Counted from the stretch's first letter, positions 10,541-21,132 are shown. The stretch: DNA of 64,000 nt from Acanthosepion esculentum (GCA_964036315.1 OZ038487.1:53077282-53141281), one strand, 5' to 3'. Made by a program: numbers and translations. The notes: a model not told the origin generated them from the letters alone.

Positions 10541-10909
10541 AATATACTTATCCACGTACCACAGGTAATGTAGTTTCAGAATATATATGGTTATGGAGGT
10601 CTATCTCCAATATCCCTAGGAGGACTTTGATAAACAAACAGACAGACAGAGGCTACAACTCTATATATATATATATAGATAATAGTATGTTGCATTTTCA
10701 TGGGGAACCCATTTTTTTATAATAGCTTTCTGGATTCTTCTTCTTCTCAGCCTGTGAATATCCATTATTGGATGTACACCTTACCTAGATTTATGCCTTT
10801 GAGTGGAGGGAAAGATAAAGAATTTATCCCCCCAAAATTATTATCTATGCACATATATATATATTAATTACTTCACCTCCAAGGAAGTCAGTATAGCCAC
10901 TAAGACACA
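10541..10909. other. A/T-rich DNA with short (CAGA) and (TA) runs
   Basis: Includes AACAGACAGACAGAGG at about 10637-10652 and a short TA run to 10677. This arrangement resembles the tail of an octopus interspersed repeat. Confidence 0.4.
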
Positions 10910-11345
10910 TTAGATAACAGAGTGTGAAAGAATAAGAAAAAGAAAAACGCTATTAAAGGGCGAAAATGATAAAAGAAGAGCAATCAAGAAGACAGTAAAT
11001 AAAATGAAACTTGACTGGAAAGACTGAAGCCAGGAGTTCCACAAGGAAGAAGTGTGAGAGAAGAAACTGTTAGAATAGAACTTACACTTATATTTAGCCA
11101 TCTCAACTGTAAATTGATGAAACCTTGTTGCCAATCTAGTACTGCACTTAAATTCATATTTACTATAGAGGAAAGCTCATCAGAACAATTACCATGAAAT
11201 TATTTATAGAAAAGGTACAGGGAAGTTACATTATGGTGATAGGCAAGGGTCTGAAGCGAAGATGACAGGTCAGTACCAATGACATTGTAAATTCTTCTTT
11301 GGACTTTATCAAGAATCTCTAAATATATAACAGGAGCACTGAACC
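10910..11345 (-). pseudogene. LINE B fragment, C-terminal domain
   Basis: Minus-strand frames show the C-terminal signature of the family: an I-x-N-x-I-G-T-D-L-S-S-S-L-like segment, T-R-F-H-Q-F-T-V-E-M-A, then F-F-S-H-T-S-S-L-W-N-S. Parallel copies are at 33130 and 46600. Frameshifted and 5'-truncated. Confidence 0.75.
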
Positions 11346-11599
11346 ACATGTGGCAGAAATATTAAAAGCAAGGATGAATGGTAGACTTATAGATATGTCA
11401 GATAGAATCGGGAGAGAAAAATTATGAAAAAATATTTTTCTTGGAAAATCTTAAACAGAGAAAAACAGATTAAAAAATATAGACAAATTCCAGATTTGTT
11501 CTCATCTCAATGAAATGCAGTCTTTAAAATATTCAGACTTACAATACAGTCTATAATTGCAGATGTGTGGGTGGTTTAATTTATAGTAGCTTAGAATGA

Positions 11600-11722
11600 G
11601 AAATTGGAGACCTGAGTTTGAAATCTAGTTGAATTCAATACATTCACTTACATACAAATACTCATGGGAAAGGTATGAGTTTATCTCTTCTTCCCCCAGC
11701 TATGGATTAAATAGCAGGATTT
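11600..11722 (+). mobile_element. SINE 3 fragment (OR-like)
   Basis: Has a B-box-like GAGTTTGAAATC, then ACATTCACTTACATACAAATACTC and the GGGAAAGGTATGAGTTTATC body seen in opposite orientation at 13300, 25400 and 30200 (written here in pieces). Only the middle of the element remains. Confidence 0.65.
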
Positions 11723-12547
11723 GTGTGTGAAAAAAATCATTGTTATATTGCAAAATTTGTTAATGTAATATTCCATAGCAAAATAGAGAAGAAATATTCT
11801 TAACTGTTTCGGCTTTAAACAACTCACAAAAACTTGATAAGCAAATCAGCCAATCAATCAATGACAACCCATAATTAATGATAAACATGCAGAAGGGAAA
11901 TGAAAAAGAAGGAACAATTTACTTTTTTATAAGGAAAGAATTCACTATAATATAAAGTACGCATGAATCTGTCAAATCTTTGGTCATCACTTTATAGAAT
12001 AACTGACATGTCATACAATCTTGTTAAAAAATATAGTCACCATTGAAAGATGTAAGAACAAACTTTATTTTACCAATGAGATTCTGTTATAAATAATTTG
12101 GAATTTAGGACACTTATACTAAGTCAAAGGTGACTTGTTTTCTCCTGATTCTTTTGCTGACAAAATATAAATATTTTCAAGACTGTTTTCCAAAAACTTT
12201 TACTTCATTTGAATGAACTTTCTGAAATTGGCTTATTTTTTTACTTTAAACTTTTGCAAAGCAAGATAAAGTGGAATAACATTGTTCACTTCACTTTGAT
12301 GAATTCTAAATTTGTTCTTGTTTGACTGAAATACGGCCTTTAAAATACCGTGACTAAAGAGACATTTACAATACAATCTATAATTAATGATAGACAAGAA
12401 AAAAAAAAGTAGAAAAGAATGACCATCACAATTCCTTTACTTTTTTCATAAAGAAAGAATTCACATCTTAATATAAAGTAAGGTTCAATCAGTTACAGAT
12501 TAGGTTTTTAAATGAGACACAATATTTTTTTTTTATTCCTACTATAG
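11723..12547. repeat. A/T-rich DNA with diverged internal direct repeats
   Basis: TACAATACAGTCTATAATT (about 11541) recurs as TACAATACAATCTATAATT (about 12368), and AAAGAATTCACTATAATATA (about 11936) recurs as AAAGAATTCACATCTTAATA (about 12455). This suggests an old tandem duplication. Confidence 0.45.
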
Positions 12548-12707
12548 GGATTTCTTTTTGGGAAGTTTTTCCATCCTTCTAACTCTTCTGAAATCAGAAT
12601 TGTCAAGTTGTCAGAATGGACAAGTGATTGAGAACCATTTTAGTTGCTGCTCAGAAAGAATTGTCGTTGTTGATTACCTCTTGGAGGAGTTTTGTGTCAG
12701 TTGTTAG
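12548..12707 (+). CDS. Weak candidate terminal exon
   Basis: Follows TTTTTTTTTTATTCCTACTATAG, which resembles an acceptor. One phase stays open for about 52 codons, including S-E-L-S-S-C-Q-N-G-Q-V-I-E-N-H-F, ending at TAG 12705-12707. No donor fits before the stop, so it would have to be a last exon. No family recognised and no conserved domain; it may be chance or old transposon sequence. Confidence 0.18.
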
Positions 12708-13299
12708 TGATTACAGTTCAGCTTGATGAATGACTTTGCCTCTCCAGTTAAATGGAACCTTTTCCAAGTTTTGTTTTGAACTGAACTGCATTAAAGAAAA
12801 AAAGTGGAATGAAGCAAAGAATTTAAAGCAATGGAAAAAAATGGAAAACTATTTACAAAAAAGAAAATTTAAATTTAACTTCGGGAACCAACACTACAGA
12901 AATTTTTTTTATTATTTCATTGTTATTTTCAACAAGATGTATAATGATAATATTTCCAATATATTAATAAAATTCTATATTTAAACTGAATTTTTGGCCC
13001 TGCTTATATTGACTGGTCTGCTCACAAAAAATTATAAAAATTAGGAAGGAAATAATTTTTGTAGATAAGCATTCATTAGACTGTTTTCAAGCCACATGAT
13101 TTGTCAGAATAAAAACATCTTGATTTTTATCAATTTAAAAATGAAGTCCTGTTCTAAATACAGTGTCAAGTTGATCTCTGATGTTTTAAAAATTTGGCTG
13201 TAACTTATTTTTATTTCAGTCAGTAAGTTAAGTGTAATACATGATACACACTTGAATGATCTCTCTTCCAATTCATGACTGAGTAGGCAGAAGATTTTC
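12708..13299. other. A/T-rich DNA, nothing recognised
   Basis: An 84-codon Lys/Asn-rich frame (12730-12984) reflects composition rather than a domain. Confidence 0.4.
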
Positions 13300-13530
13300 C
13301 ACAGTAGGTTGCCATTTCTTTCTGCAGTAGATTTTTTGCCAAAAATGGCTACTATAGGACCCAGTCTGTCCTGATATTCAACCCATGGATAGATGGAGAA
13401 GAGATGGATTCATTTCTTTCCCAAAGGTACTTGCACATAAATGAATGTAACAAACTCAGTTCAAATCTTCATCTCCAGACTTCACCTCCCTCATCATTCT
13501 ATCACAGTTTGATAAAGTACATTTTGGAAT
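13300..13530 (-). mobile_element. SINE 3 copy (OR-like)
   Basis: Minus orientation. Carries the family body ACCCATGGATAGATGGAG..., then TTTCCCAAAGGTACTTGCAC and the head near 13500. Related to 25400, 30175 and 56430. Confidence 0.7.
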
Positions 13531-13704
13531 ACCATTCATAATATTTTCAAATTTAAATAAATTAATTAATGTGTATATCTGTTTGTTCTTCATTTAAGAT
13601 AAATAATTATTATCCTCTAAGATTTGTTGTGAAAATGCCTCTGAAAAAACTTCCCCACTTAAAAAGTTTAAAAATTAATAAAAAACTTAGATTTGAATAA
13701 CAGC

Positions 13705-13800
13705 ATCTGTCTATATTTCTGAAATGAGGTATTAATATTTACATTATTCAAACTGTTGTCCTCATCTTTATTGTCATATTCATGATGTTTCAGCCATTTT
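13705..13800 (-). mobile_element. SINE 2 tail fragment
   Basis: TATTTACATTATTCAAACTG then TTGTCCTCATCTTTATTGTC is the reverse of the SINE 2 tail at 63920-63985. It abuts the plus-strand SINE 2 at 13805, giving a head-to-tail inverted pair. Confidence 0.65.
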
Positions 13801-13804
13801 ATAT

Positions 13805-14097
13805 TCAAGGACACATGACTCAGTGGATAAAAGCATTGTTTGGACCCACTGACTTGACACAGAGAGTTGTGAGTTCAATACCTGGCTACTGCAGTGGTGA
13901 ACAAAAACTTTGAGAGTTGAGTTAAAGAAAGATAACTGAGAAATCTGAAAGAGACATGGCATGTGGAACTAGAACAAGCTACCCCTGTTGATGAAATAAA
14001 GAGTTCAGTTCAAAATCCTAATCACCTGAAGAAGGCTGGAGAATACAACAGCCTAAATGTCATGAATATGACAATAAAGATGAAGACAACACTCCAA
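13805..14097 (+). mobile_element. tRNA-derived SINE 2, near full length
   Basis: Head with an A-box-like TGACTCAGTGGATAAAAGC (13817-13835) and a B-box-like GAGTTCAATACC (13870-13881), body, then a CCTGAAGAAGGCTGG...CAGCCTAAATGTC module (14026-14063) and the GATGAAGACAACACTCC tail. It ends where a LINE A fragment begins. Confidence 0.75.
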
Positions 14098-14292
14098 AGA
14101 GTTCAGTACTCTTTTCTTTGTTTCTCATGATATTTTTCTGTTTCTTAATACTTTGCTAAACTTTTGGAAGGCATCTTTCACTATCCCAAGGTGCCTTGAG
14201 ATTTCCATGTCTCACTTACCATCCTCAATTAATACACTTCCCAGATATCTAAATTGTTGTGCCTGTTTAATTTCAGTATCTCCAATTCCATA
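14098..14292 (-). pseudogene. LINE A fragment, RT C-terminal part
   Basis: Minus strand. Matches the CAGTACTCTTTTCTTTGTTT, CTGTTTCTTAATACTTTG and CACTTCCCAGATATCTAAAT blocks shared by all copies. Only about 195 bp are left. Confidence 0.7.
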
Positions 14293-14773
14293 CTAACAAA
14301 AGCAAAAGATTTGGAAGGAATCTCAGATTAATACTAAAAAGGGCAATAACATTTATTGTACTTGAGTAGTCTAATTTTTTAAGATTTTATAAATTTCAAC
14401 CAAAGGTAGTTTGCCAAATATTTCCTTATAAGGAAATGATTAATATTACTATTACCATTAGGTGCATACACATACAAGCACACACTCTTATACATATACA
14501 CACACTTGTGAATATCATGATATGCATACAGACATCTTTATACATTTTCAGACACACAGTTGCACACACATTTCCTGATAAGCATATACACATATATTGT
14601 TCTACACATATACACTTTTGTTACTGTAAACTGATCTATCAATCAATTCCAGTAGTCCTGTATAGAAACAACCACTTTCAAAGATACCAGGGAAATTTGG
14701 ACATCTACTGACTTTTGATATAAACTGTGATTGCTTATATGTAAATATCAATATATTTTTTTACTATATAATG
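14293..14773. other. A/T-rich DNA with degenerate CA runs
   Basis: Scattered ACACAC motifs between 14465 and 14625. No gene. Confidence 0.4.
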
Positions 14774-15150
14774 TGTCTTTTCGGAATCTTGGCAATCATG
14801 GCTTTCCACAGTTTCCTGTCCCTTGTAACTTAGTAAATCTTGTCTTTTTGCTATCTCTCCTAAACCCAGTTAAACCATCATTTACTAGAGCTCGTTAGGT
14901 AGGATATGAACTATTTTCCTCTCTCACTTCAATATATCCTGTGAGTGCCAAATTTTCCAAGCCCTCTTTCCTCATTATATGACCTAGGAATTTCAACTAT
15001 CTCTTTCTGATAATGATAAGTGTCCTTTTTGCTTCCATTTTCTGGAATACTTTGTTGTTGCTTACATGTTCAGTCCATGGTATTCACAGCATCCTTCTGT
15101 AGAACCATGTTTCTGTTGCTTCAATCCTCTCTTCTTCACCTGTGAGGAGC
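14774..15150 (-). pseudogene. LINE A fragment (segment 1 of a nested stack)
   Basis: 3' end and RT C-terminus on the minus strand, including the M-F-Y-R-R-M-L-(W)-I-P-W-T-E-H-V-S-N region near 15070-15115. Interrupted at 15150 by an inserted SINE 3-type element and resumes at 15510. Confidence 0.8.
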
Positions 15151-15509
15151 CATACTTTGTTAAGATGATAAACTACATATGCATCCTGGGTAAGACGATA
15201 AACTACATCCAATAGCAAGGCTTTTGAGGAGTGTGGAACCACCTCTTAATTGCCGGTGTTCCCAGGTCAACCCTGATCCGATGTGGTAGCACCTGTTAGG
15301 GTCCCAGCTATGAACAAATAGTTGGCCGTCAAGCTGGAGTCAAAACACTATGAAAGTGTAAAAATAGGTTTTAATATCAGCAATACATTTTTGTAAAAAG
15401 TTATTAATAATGAGTTTTTGAAGAAAAAAAAAATTATCAGTAATAAAAATCTTGTCGACATTAAATAACCCATAGAGGTTGATATGCTGTAAAACAAACC
15501 AAACCAAAC
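15151..15509 (+). mobile_element. SINE-like element inserted in LINE A, with AAACC tail
   Basis: Flanked by TGTGAGGAG (15142-15150) and TGTGAAGAG (15510-15518), an approximate 9-bp target duplication with one mismatch. Contains GGAACCACCTCTTAATTGCC, AGGGTCCCAGCTATGAACAA and a 3' end TTAAATAACCCATAGAGG followed by (AAACC)n. A sister copy lies at 31454-31790. The short tandem tail suggests a LINE-mobilised SINE. I see no clear pol III boxes. Confidence 0.7.
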
Positions 15510-15598
15510 CTGTGAAGAGATTATTCAGCATTCACTGTCATATAGGAGGACCAATATCACATAACAGTTCAATGCCCTTTTCTTTGTATCTGTTGTAT
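15510..15598 (-). pseudogene. LINE A fragment (segment 2 of the nested stack)
   Basis: Continues the copy broken at 15150 (ATTATTCAGCATTCACTGTC onward) and is cut again at about 15598 by gypsy-like sequence. Confidence 0.75.
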
Positions 15599-15952
15599 AA
15601 CTTTCACACATGTAATTAGATACAAATTATTCGATTGTAATTGTTCTAATATCTTATATTTATGAGATATATCAGCCATACCTTCAATCAACTGTAATTG
15701 AATCAATTTGTCCTTTATAGTTAAATCTTGAGTCCCCAGTTTCTCAAATTCACAGAATCTGCTAGTTTCTCTTCGTCCGTGAGAATATTGCATAATTGAT
15801 TTATCTTGTTTCTGTTTAATGGACAGAAATTTGGTTCTTTCTGCCATGACAATTTTCTTTTTAGGTTGTGAATTTCTTTTTACCATTTCTGAAATTTTAA
15901 CAAAAATCAAATTCTCCAAGTGTTTGGGATATGCCATAACAGAAATTTTCAT
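15569..15952 (-). CDS. Gag-like fragment of a Ty3/gypsy-type retrotransposon
   Basis: A 127-codon minus-strand frame. Residues about 39-115 show the layout of gypsy capsid proteins: E-R-T-K-F-L-S-I-K-Q-K, then S-I-M-Q-Y-S-H-G-R-R-E, C-E-F-E-K-L-G-T, L-I-Q-L-Q-L-I-E-G-M and Y-K-I-L-E-Q-L-Q. Such proteins form the particle that packages the element RNA. Upstream on the same strand (15960-16080) a broken frame keeps H-L-D-E-P-E-F-F-E-T-W. No protease or RT is present and frame breaks occur, so it is a dead fragment. Its 3' codons overlap LINE A sequence because the frame runs across the junction at about 15598. Confidence 0.6.
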   Translation of the reverse strand: MKISVMAYPKHLENLIFVKISEMVKRNSQPKKKIVMAERTKFLSIKQKQDKSIMQYSHGRRETSRFCEFEKLGTQDLTIKDKLIQLQLIEGMADISHKYKILEQLQSNNLYLITCVKVIQQIQRKGH

Positions 15953-16233
15953 TATAGCTTTACAACCTGCTGAAGCTAGGAAGAGGTTGGTTATTTAATT
16001 TTCTCCTCTCTTGCCTTACTGTCTTTCAGTTTTTCAGCCCTAGCCTGGGCTGTAAAACACCAGGTCCAAGTCTCAAAAAATTCTGGTTCATCCAAGTGAC
16101 TTAACCATCCTATCAGTACTGTTCTGTGACACGTGATCAGTAGTCAATTTCTGACTCTTTACTCTATATTTTATTTCTTCTATAACCAACATATGCAAAT
16201 AGGTAAAATCATATTTGTCAATGCCATTACACT
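15598..16233 (-). mobile_element. Gypsy-like fragment inserted in LINE A
   Basis: Holds the gag-like frame plus upstream sequence. On the minus strand the far end reads TGTTGGTTATAGAAGAAATA (16171-16190), which could be leader or LTR-derived. The LINE A sequence ends at CTTTTCTTTGT (15596) and resumes as AATTTTCCTATTTCTTAATA at about 16238, which brackets the insert. Confidence 0.5.
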
Positions 16234-16622
16234 AACATAATTTTCCTATTTCTTAATATAGATATCATTAAACCAGGTTTTGATTGGATTATAATTAGTT
16301 TGAACTATTGGAGATTGGACTTTAACATATCATGAACTTTACAACAAATAAGACATGCAACTTTTGGGAATTACACTTTCATCTTTTGTAGTTTGAATTC
16401 TTAGGTGCTTTCATCTACTCTTTATTTTCTTTTTCTGTTGCTTCAAGTTTCTTCTTCATCTCTGAGAATATTGTTCAGCATTCACTGCCAGAAAGGAAGA
16501 CTGGTATTGCATGACAGTTCAGTACTCTTTTCTTTGTTTCAAATTAAATTTTCCTATTTTTTAATAATTTGTTTAGCTTTTGAAAGTCATCTTTAGTTAT
16601 TCCAATGTGCCTCTGAAACTTA
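16234..16622 (-). pseudogene. LINE A fragments (segment 3 and a second copy)
   Basis: 16234-16262 resumes the interrupted copy. After unrelated sequence, 16425-16622 is another stretch with the WFYRR-to-LNKLL region (CAAGTTTCTTCTTCATCTCT, CAGTACTCTTTTCTTTGTTT), possibly a separate insertion. Confidence 0.65.
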
Positions 16623-16974
16623 AATATAGTATGAAGAAGAAGAGACATTTTGTAATTAACTGTCAAAAACAAAAAGGTTTTGTAATTGTTCTTAAGCGGA
16701 CAGCTTTTCAAATAACCCTTATCAAAGAGGATCATCAATAAGTTAAAAATACTAACTCACAAAACAGAATCACCAATAAAAACAAAGTACAACAGTTTAA
16801 AAGTAGACATTATCTGTCATCTTGAAAAAAAAGAGAGGAAGCAACAGATGGTATCTGTCCCTTGTGTTTTTGTTTTAGCAAGATTACAGATAAAGTCAAC
16901 TTTTAAACCTTTTACCTTGCTTTATTGGTAATTTTGTCTTAAAGTTTTAATATCAAAGGCAAGAGGGTCAGAGA
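16623..16974. other. A/T-rich DNA, nothing recognised
   Basis: No repeat match or usable frame seen. Confidence 0.4.
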
Positions 16975-17130
16975 GAAACCTACCTTATAAGCTTGTGTTA
17001 ATGGATGACAGAACAGGGAGTGTGAGGATTAGTACAAAAAATAAAGATTGCTAAGAACTACAGAGGATAGGAAATTGTGGCGAGTCATGACCGCCCATGC
17101 CCTGAAAGGCCGTGGCACATAAAAGGAGAA
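16975..17130 (+). pseudogene. LINE A 3' end
   Basis: Reads S-L-C-x-W-M-T-E-Q-G-V-x-G-L-V-Q-K, then R-K-L-W-R-V-M-T-A-H-A-L-K-G-R-G-T-stop, followed by AAAAGGAGAAGAA. This is the shortest 3'-end copy in the window. Confidence 0.75.
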
Positions 17131-17184
17131 GAATTTTCAAGTTATCAATTATCTTTTTTGATAAGGGTTGATTGAAAAGTTAGC

Positions 17185-17705
17185 AACTTAGGAGGAATAG
17201 AGGCTTCATACTTTGAAAATCTATTGGGACTCAAGTTTACTCCAGACCTCAAGTGGAACTTGCACATACAATTACCTGTTAAAGATGCTTGAATAATGGC
17301 CAGTTCATTCTATCACTCTAGGAAGTATCTGACTCCTTCTGCTATACTTTATCTTGACAAGAGGCAGATTTAACCAAAAACAGATTATTGCCACCATATC
17401 TGCAGCAGGAGTGGCTCAATCCCCACTCTCCCAACTTTGATGGAATTCAAAATCATTTACAATCTTTTCCTCTGTGCAACTTCTTTCCCTGACAGATGCA
17501 TAGTCACAAGCAACTGTTTGAACGAGCTAAACTTTCTAGTTCCACCAATTCAGACCTTTATATCTATAACTTACAATGCTCTGTTCATGGAGTCAACTCA
17601 CCCACATTTCCTCCATATTCCATTTGTAAGAAGGAAGTTCCACTCAGATAACTTTTGCCTAAGAACTGCTACTTTGTAAAACAGACTCTGATGTGGATGC
17701 TTCCC
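17185..17705 (+). pseudogene. LINE B fragment, RT C-terminal domain
   Basis: Plus strand. L-L-G-L-K-F-T-P-D-L-K-W-N (17225-17263), S-R-K-Y-L-T-P-S-A-I-L-Y-L, Y-C-H-H-I-C-S-R-S-G, then H-P-H-F-L-H-I-P-F-V-R-R-K-F-H (17593-17645). Stops and frameshifts show it is inactive. A paralogue is at 62715. Confidence 0.85.
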
Positions 17706-17909
17706 TTAACACTACAACCCTAACCTTTTCATATCAAGGGCCATCTCCTTATATTCATAATTTTCAGTTCTAACTTTCCTTACATTGACATCACAAACCT
17801 CATTTAGTAGCTCTCTATCTTGAATAGCTCTTGAGGCTTGTACTGAGTGAATTTGGTTAAAATAATGGTGGAGTTCAGTTAATTTTATACATCTCTTCTT
17901 CATGTTATG

Positions 17910-17932
<23 letters not shown>
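17910..17932. repeat. (TA)n microsatellite
   Basis: About 11 TA units. Confidence 0.95.
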
Positions 17933-17940
<8 letters not shown>

Positions 17941-18055
17941 TATGCATTGAGTGTTGGTGTTAATAAAATAGTGCTCAATGTAACATAACAGAGCTATTAA
18001 GTATATATTAATAGATATACATGTTAAAAACATGGCAGTAAAAAAGAAGCCAAGT

Positions 18056-18134
18056 TAAAATATCATCTAAGAACATGACCTCAACTTGTTAACCATGTTC
18101 AGAAATTTAAAAAAATCCATGTCCCTATATATAG

Positions 18135-18177
<43 letters not shown>

Positions 18178-18415
18178 TATATATAAAGAAAGATCTACAT
18201 ATTCATTTAAACAAAAAAAGCATCCTTGATAATTGCTGATTAGTCGAAAGTGCTTGGATGTGCAAATCATTTTCACATTTTTTTTACACATTTTATGTTC
18301 AAAAAAGAAAATACTTGTAAAAATGCAAGAAAAATTTAATAAATTGCTTAACTGTAATGCTTTGTTAGTCATCTTCAATGAAACTTGTATAAAAGAGGGT
18401 TTGATGCCCAAATAC

Positions 18416-18420
<5 letters not shown>
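18056..18420 (+). mobile_element. Penelope-like element 3' end
   Basis: Starts with a broken copy of the ORF end (E-H-D-L-N-L-L-T-M-F-R-N-L), is interrupted by (AC)n at 18136-18174, and continues with the family's conserved 3' segment CATCCTTGATAATTGCTGAT...GTCGAAAGTGCTTGG (18217-18256). It ends ...GATGCCCAAATACAAAAT directly against (TA)n. Paralogues: 20920, 45655 and 26512 (minus). Confidence 0.75.
18136..18175. repeat. (AC)n microsatellite
   Basis: About 20 AC units inside the Penelope-like 3' end. Confidence 0.95.

Positions 18421-18474
<54 letters not shown>
18420..18474. repeat. (TA)n microsatellite abutting Penelope 3' end
   Basis: About 27 TA units. Confidence 0.95.
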
Positions 18475-18478
<4 letters not shown>

Positions 18479-19328
18479 GGAGGTTTTCATTATGGAAAAT
18501 CAACTAAAACATCAATTGGTTTTACTTCTGAAAGTTAGTTTTGGTACCACTATTTTGAATCACTTTTTTTGTGGTACTTTTGGGTGACAATGTAGGCGCT
18601 TATGCTTTCCTTTCTAGGAAAACTAATCACTAGTATTCAAAACACACGCCCACCCACACACACAAAATAAATGAATCAAAAATAAAATAAAAAAGCAAAT
18701 GCAATTGTTGGCACTTATCAAGTCCAGTGGGGAAAGCTACATTGCCCACAGAATTGTCACTAAGCTTATGTCTTTCAAAGTTCAGTGATGGATTTTTCAG
18801 GTTTCGTAGAGAAAATTATTGCAGGATACTTTTTTAGTTTTAACACCTTTATGCAAAACCAATCTTTTGACATTGGAGAGGGCGGTTTTCCTGCATCCTC
18901 TTCTTTTTTTCTTTTTTGTTTTAATAGATAATTATGTCTGGTTTAGATGCTTACTGAGTAGAATAGGGAGACGGTAGGTTGGTCGGCCAGTTTCCATGTG
19001 TCGAGCAAAGAGAATGAGATGAATGCACATGTATGTGCGTACACTTGAACGACTGCCTCTACTTTTGTGTGCATGACATGCAAGCAATTATAGACATTTT
19101 CAATAATTACTACATGCATCCAAGCCTTTAGGGGGGGAGGTGTTTTCTATTTTTTTAAATATTTTTTCTTTTAGGCTACAAGCTAATTCTTCATATCCAT
19201 TGTATCCAATTTGTCTCCCTTTATCTTTCTCTACATCCTGCTCATGTCCACCTCTCCACCAATTTGCTTAATTCTTTTGTTTTTATCTCTTTATTGATTT
19301 TTATTTTGTGTCTTTCAACATTTGTATG
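18475..19328. other. Unclassified DNA
   Basis: No repeat family, frame or RNA gene recognised. Contains a GC-balanced patch near 18950-19090. Confidence 0.4.
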
Positions 19329-19357
19329 TACACACACACACACACACACACACACAG
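19329..19357. repeat. (CA)n microsatellite
   Basis: About 14 CA units. Confidence 0.95.
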
Positions 19358-19589
19358 GTATGAGTGTATACATATGTATTTTTGCAAAAACATATATAAT
19401 TTTTGTCTTTTCTGAGTTCTTGTGTGGCTTGCTAATCATATATTTCTGCCAAATTTGTCACTTGCCAGAATTTCTGTCTTACCTGATGATTTACACTTTC
19501 AGGTGATCTTAAAGATGGCCAACTATTTTGTTTCTTGACTGTCCACTGACTTCCAATTTCAAAATGGCTAAGAACAAAAAAGACTGAAG

Positions 19590-20030
19590 AAGAGTTGTTT
19601 TTTGTTTTTTTTTAATTTCTTTCTTTTTAATTTTTAATTTTTTTATTTTTTCATTTGTCCTTTCTTCTTTTTTCCATTCTCTCTTTTCATTTTTGTTTCA
19701 TTCTCTCTATTTATTTCTTCCTTCTTTTCTATTCTTTTGCCATTTCTTTCTTTTGATCTTTGTAGCTCTTATTTTTGTTCACAAATAAAAATACTTTTGA
19801 GTAAAGCATTTCAGCAAAAAGAACTGAAAAGACATTATATTAGAAATCCAAACCTTTATTTTTGATCTGAACCCAACTGCTATCTTCAAGATGATCAAAA
19901 ATCACAGGTCAATGCTAATTTTAACCTTTGTTGTTTTTACATCACAAAGTAAAGAATTATGAAAAACATAAGTTGCTAAGTAGGGCATAGATGACCTCAT
20001 AAAGTTAATGAGTGCATTATAATATGTATG
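19590..20030. repeat. Pyrimidine-rich lead-in and uninterrupted interspersed repeat block
   Basis: 19600-19740 is T/C-rich. 19715-20030 is the intact paralogue of the block split by solo LTR 1 at 5873-6197, and so proves that insertion. Confidence 0.75.
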
Positions 20031-20035
20031 TATTT

Positions 20036-20470
20036 ATGGGCATGTGGCTGAAAGGCTAGAATGTTAACTTTTCCATAAGACGCATGTTCAAATCCCACTA
20101 TGGTTGATTTTTCAGGAAGGCGACTTCTTGATGTTATCACAAAGGTGAGGTGATCCTAGCATGTAAAACTGTTAGAAAGTACCTGATAACCATATCACAG
20201 CCTTGTGAGCAAAATTAGGTAGATGAAACTGTTTGGTAGTCATTGGTAGTTATGCTACACACACATCATTGAGACTGAGGGTTTTTAGTGTACATGTATT
20301 GATCAAACTGCTGATCATGCCAGATTATGTGCCCTCTCCCAGAAACTGTCACTAAGATCTGCTCAGTATAGTTACAGTATAAAACACACTGGGTGTCGAA
20401 TACAGTAGTTGTCTAGTCACTCCACTCAAACAGATGGGTGTGCTCAGAAAACAAGAATAGCTGGCCATCA
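20036..20470 (+). mobile_element. tRNA-derived SINE 1, full length
   Basis: A-box-like GTGGCTGAAAGGCTAGAATG (20044-20063) and B-box-like TGTTCAAATCCC (20087-20098), family body (GACTTCTTGATGTTATC), and the 3' GGGTGTGCTCAGAAAAC. Followed directly by (TA)n. Confidence 0.85.
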
Positions 20471-20503
20471 TATATATATATTTATATATATATATATATA
20501 TAT
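20471..20503. repeat. (TA)n microsatellite
   Basis: Interrupted by one TTT. It separates SINE 1 from a Penelope-like element. Confidence 0.95.
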
Positions 20504-20504
20504 T

Positions 20505-21115
20505 TCATTAAAAACGACTGACAAGGTGCTTTTATTTAGTTTTTTATATAATTTCTCGTGCGATCTAATAAACTTTCGTAAATAATTATATAGGCCACAC
20601 TACAAATTGTTTAACATGCAGATTAACTCTACACCTTTCTGACAATAGCTCAATTAGATCTCATTTAAATATTCATGGAGACCTACCGGACACTATTCGG
20701 AATATACTTGTCGACAACACTAATATAATAGCATCATCCACTTGCAAAAAAAGGCTAAAAATAATGGAAGCCTTACTTATAAAATTAAACAAACCAACCC
20801 TTAATAATATTAACTTTGAACATGGACATAATATCTTGACCGTGTTTTGAAACAAAAAAATGAATCACTTTATAAAACACACACAAACTATTTCTAATTC
20901 TAACAGTTGAAATATAATCCTTGATAATGGCTAAAAGTATAGCCGAAAGCGCTCGGAAAAGAACATTCGGACAATTTTTATATAATTTATCCTCTGAAAA
21001 GAAAAACTTTATTAGATCGCACGAGAAATTATATAAAAAACTAAATAAAAGCACCTTGTCAGTCGTTTTTAATGAAATGTACTTGAAAGAAGGATTGCTG
21101 CCTAAATACACAAAT
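20505..21115 (+). mobile_element. Penelope-like element with inverted terminal segment
   Basis: Main part (from about 20573) encodes the end of the GIY-YIG endonuclease region: N-N-Y-I-G-H-T-T-N-C-L-T, R-L-T-L-H-L-S-D-N, S-H-L-N-I-H-G, then E-A-L-L-I-K-L-N-K-P-T-L-N-N-I-N-F-E-H-G. A stop is followed by the 3' segment with CCTTGATAATGGC...AGCCGAAAGCGCTCGG (20922-20957). The left end (20508-20570) is an inverted copy of 21006-21074, with almost no mismatches. Inverted partial terminal copies of this kind are typical of Penelope-like elements. The RT core is missing, so it is 5'-truncated. Confidence 0.75.
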
Positions 21116-21132
21116 ATATATATATATATATG
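21115..21132. repeat. Short (TA)n at Penelope 3' end
   Basis: About 8 TA units. Confidence 0.9.
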
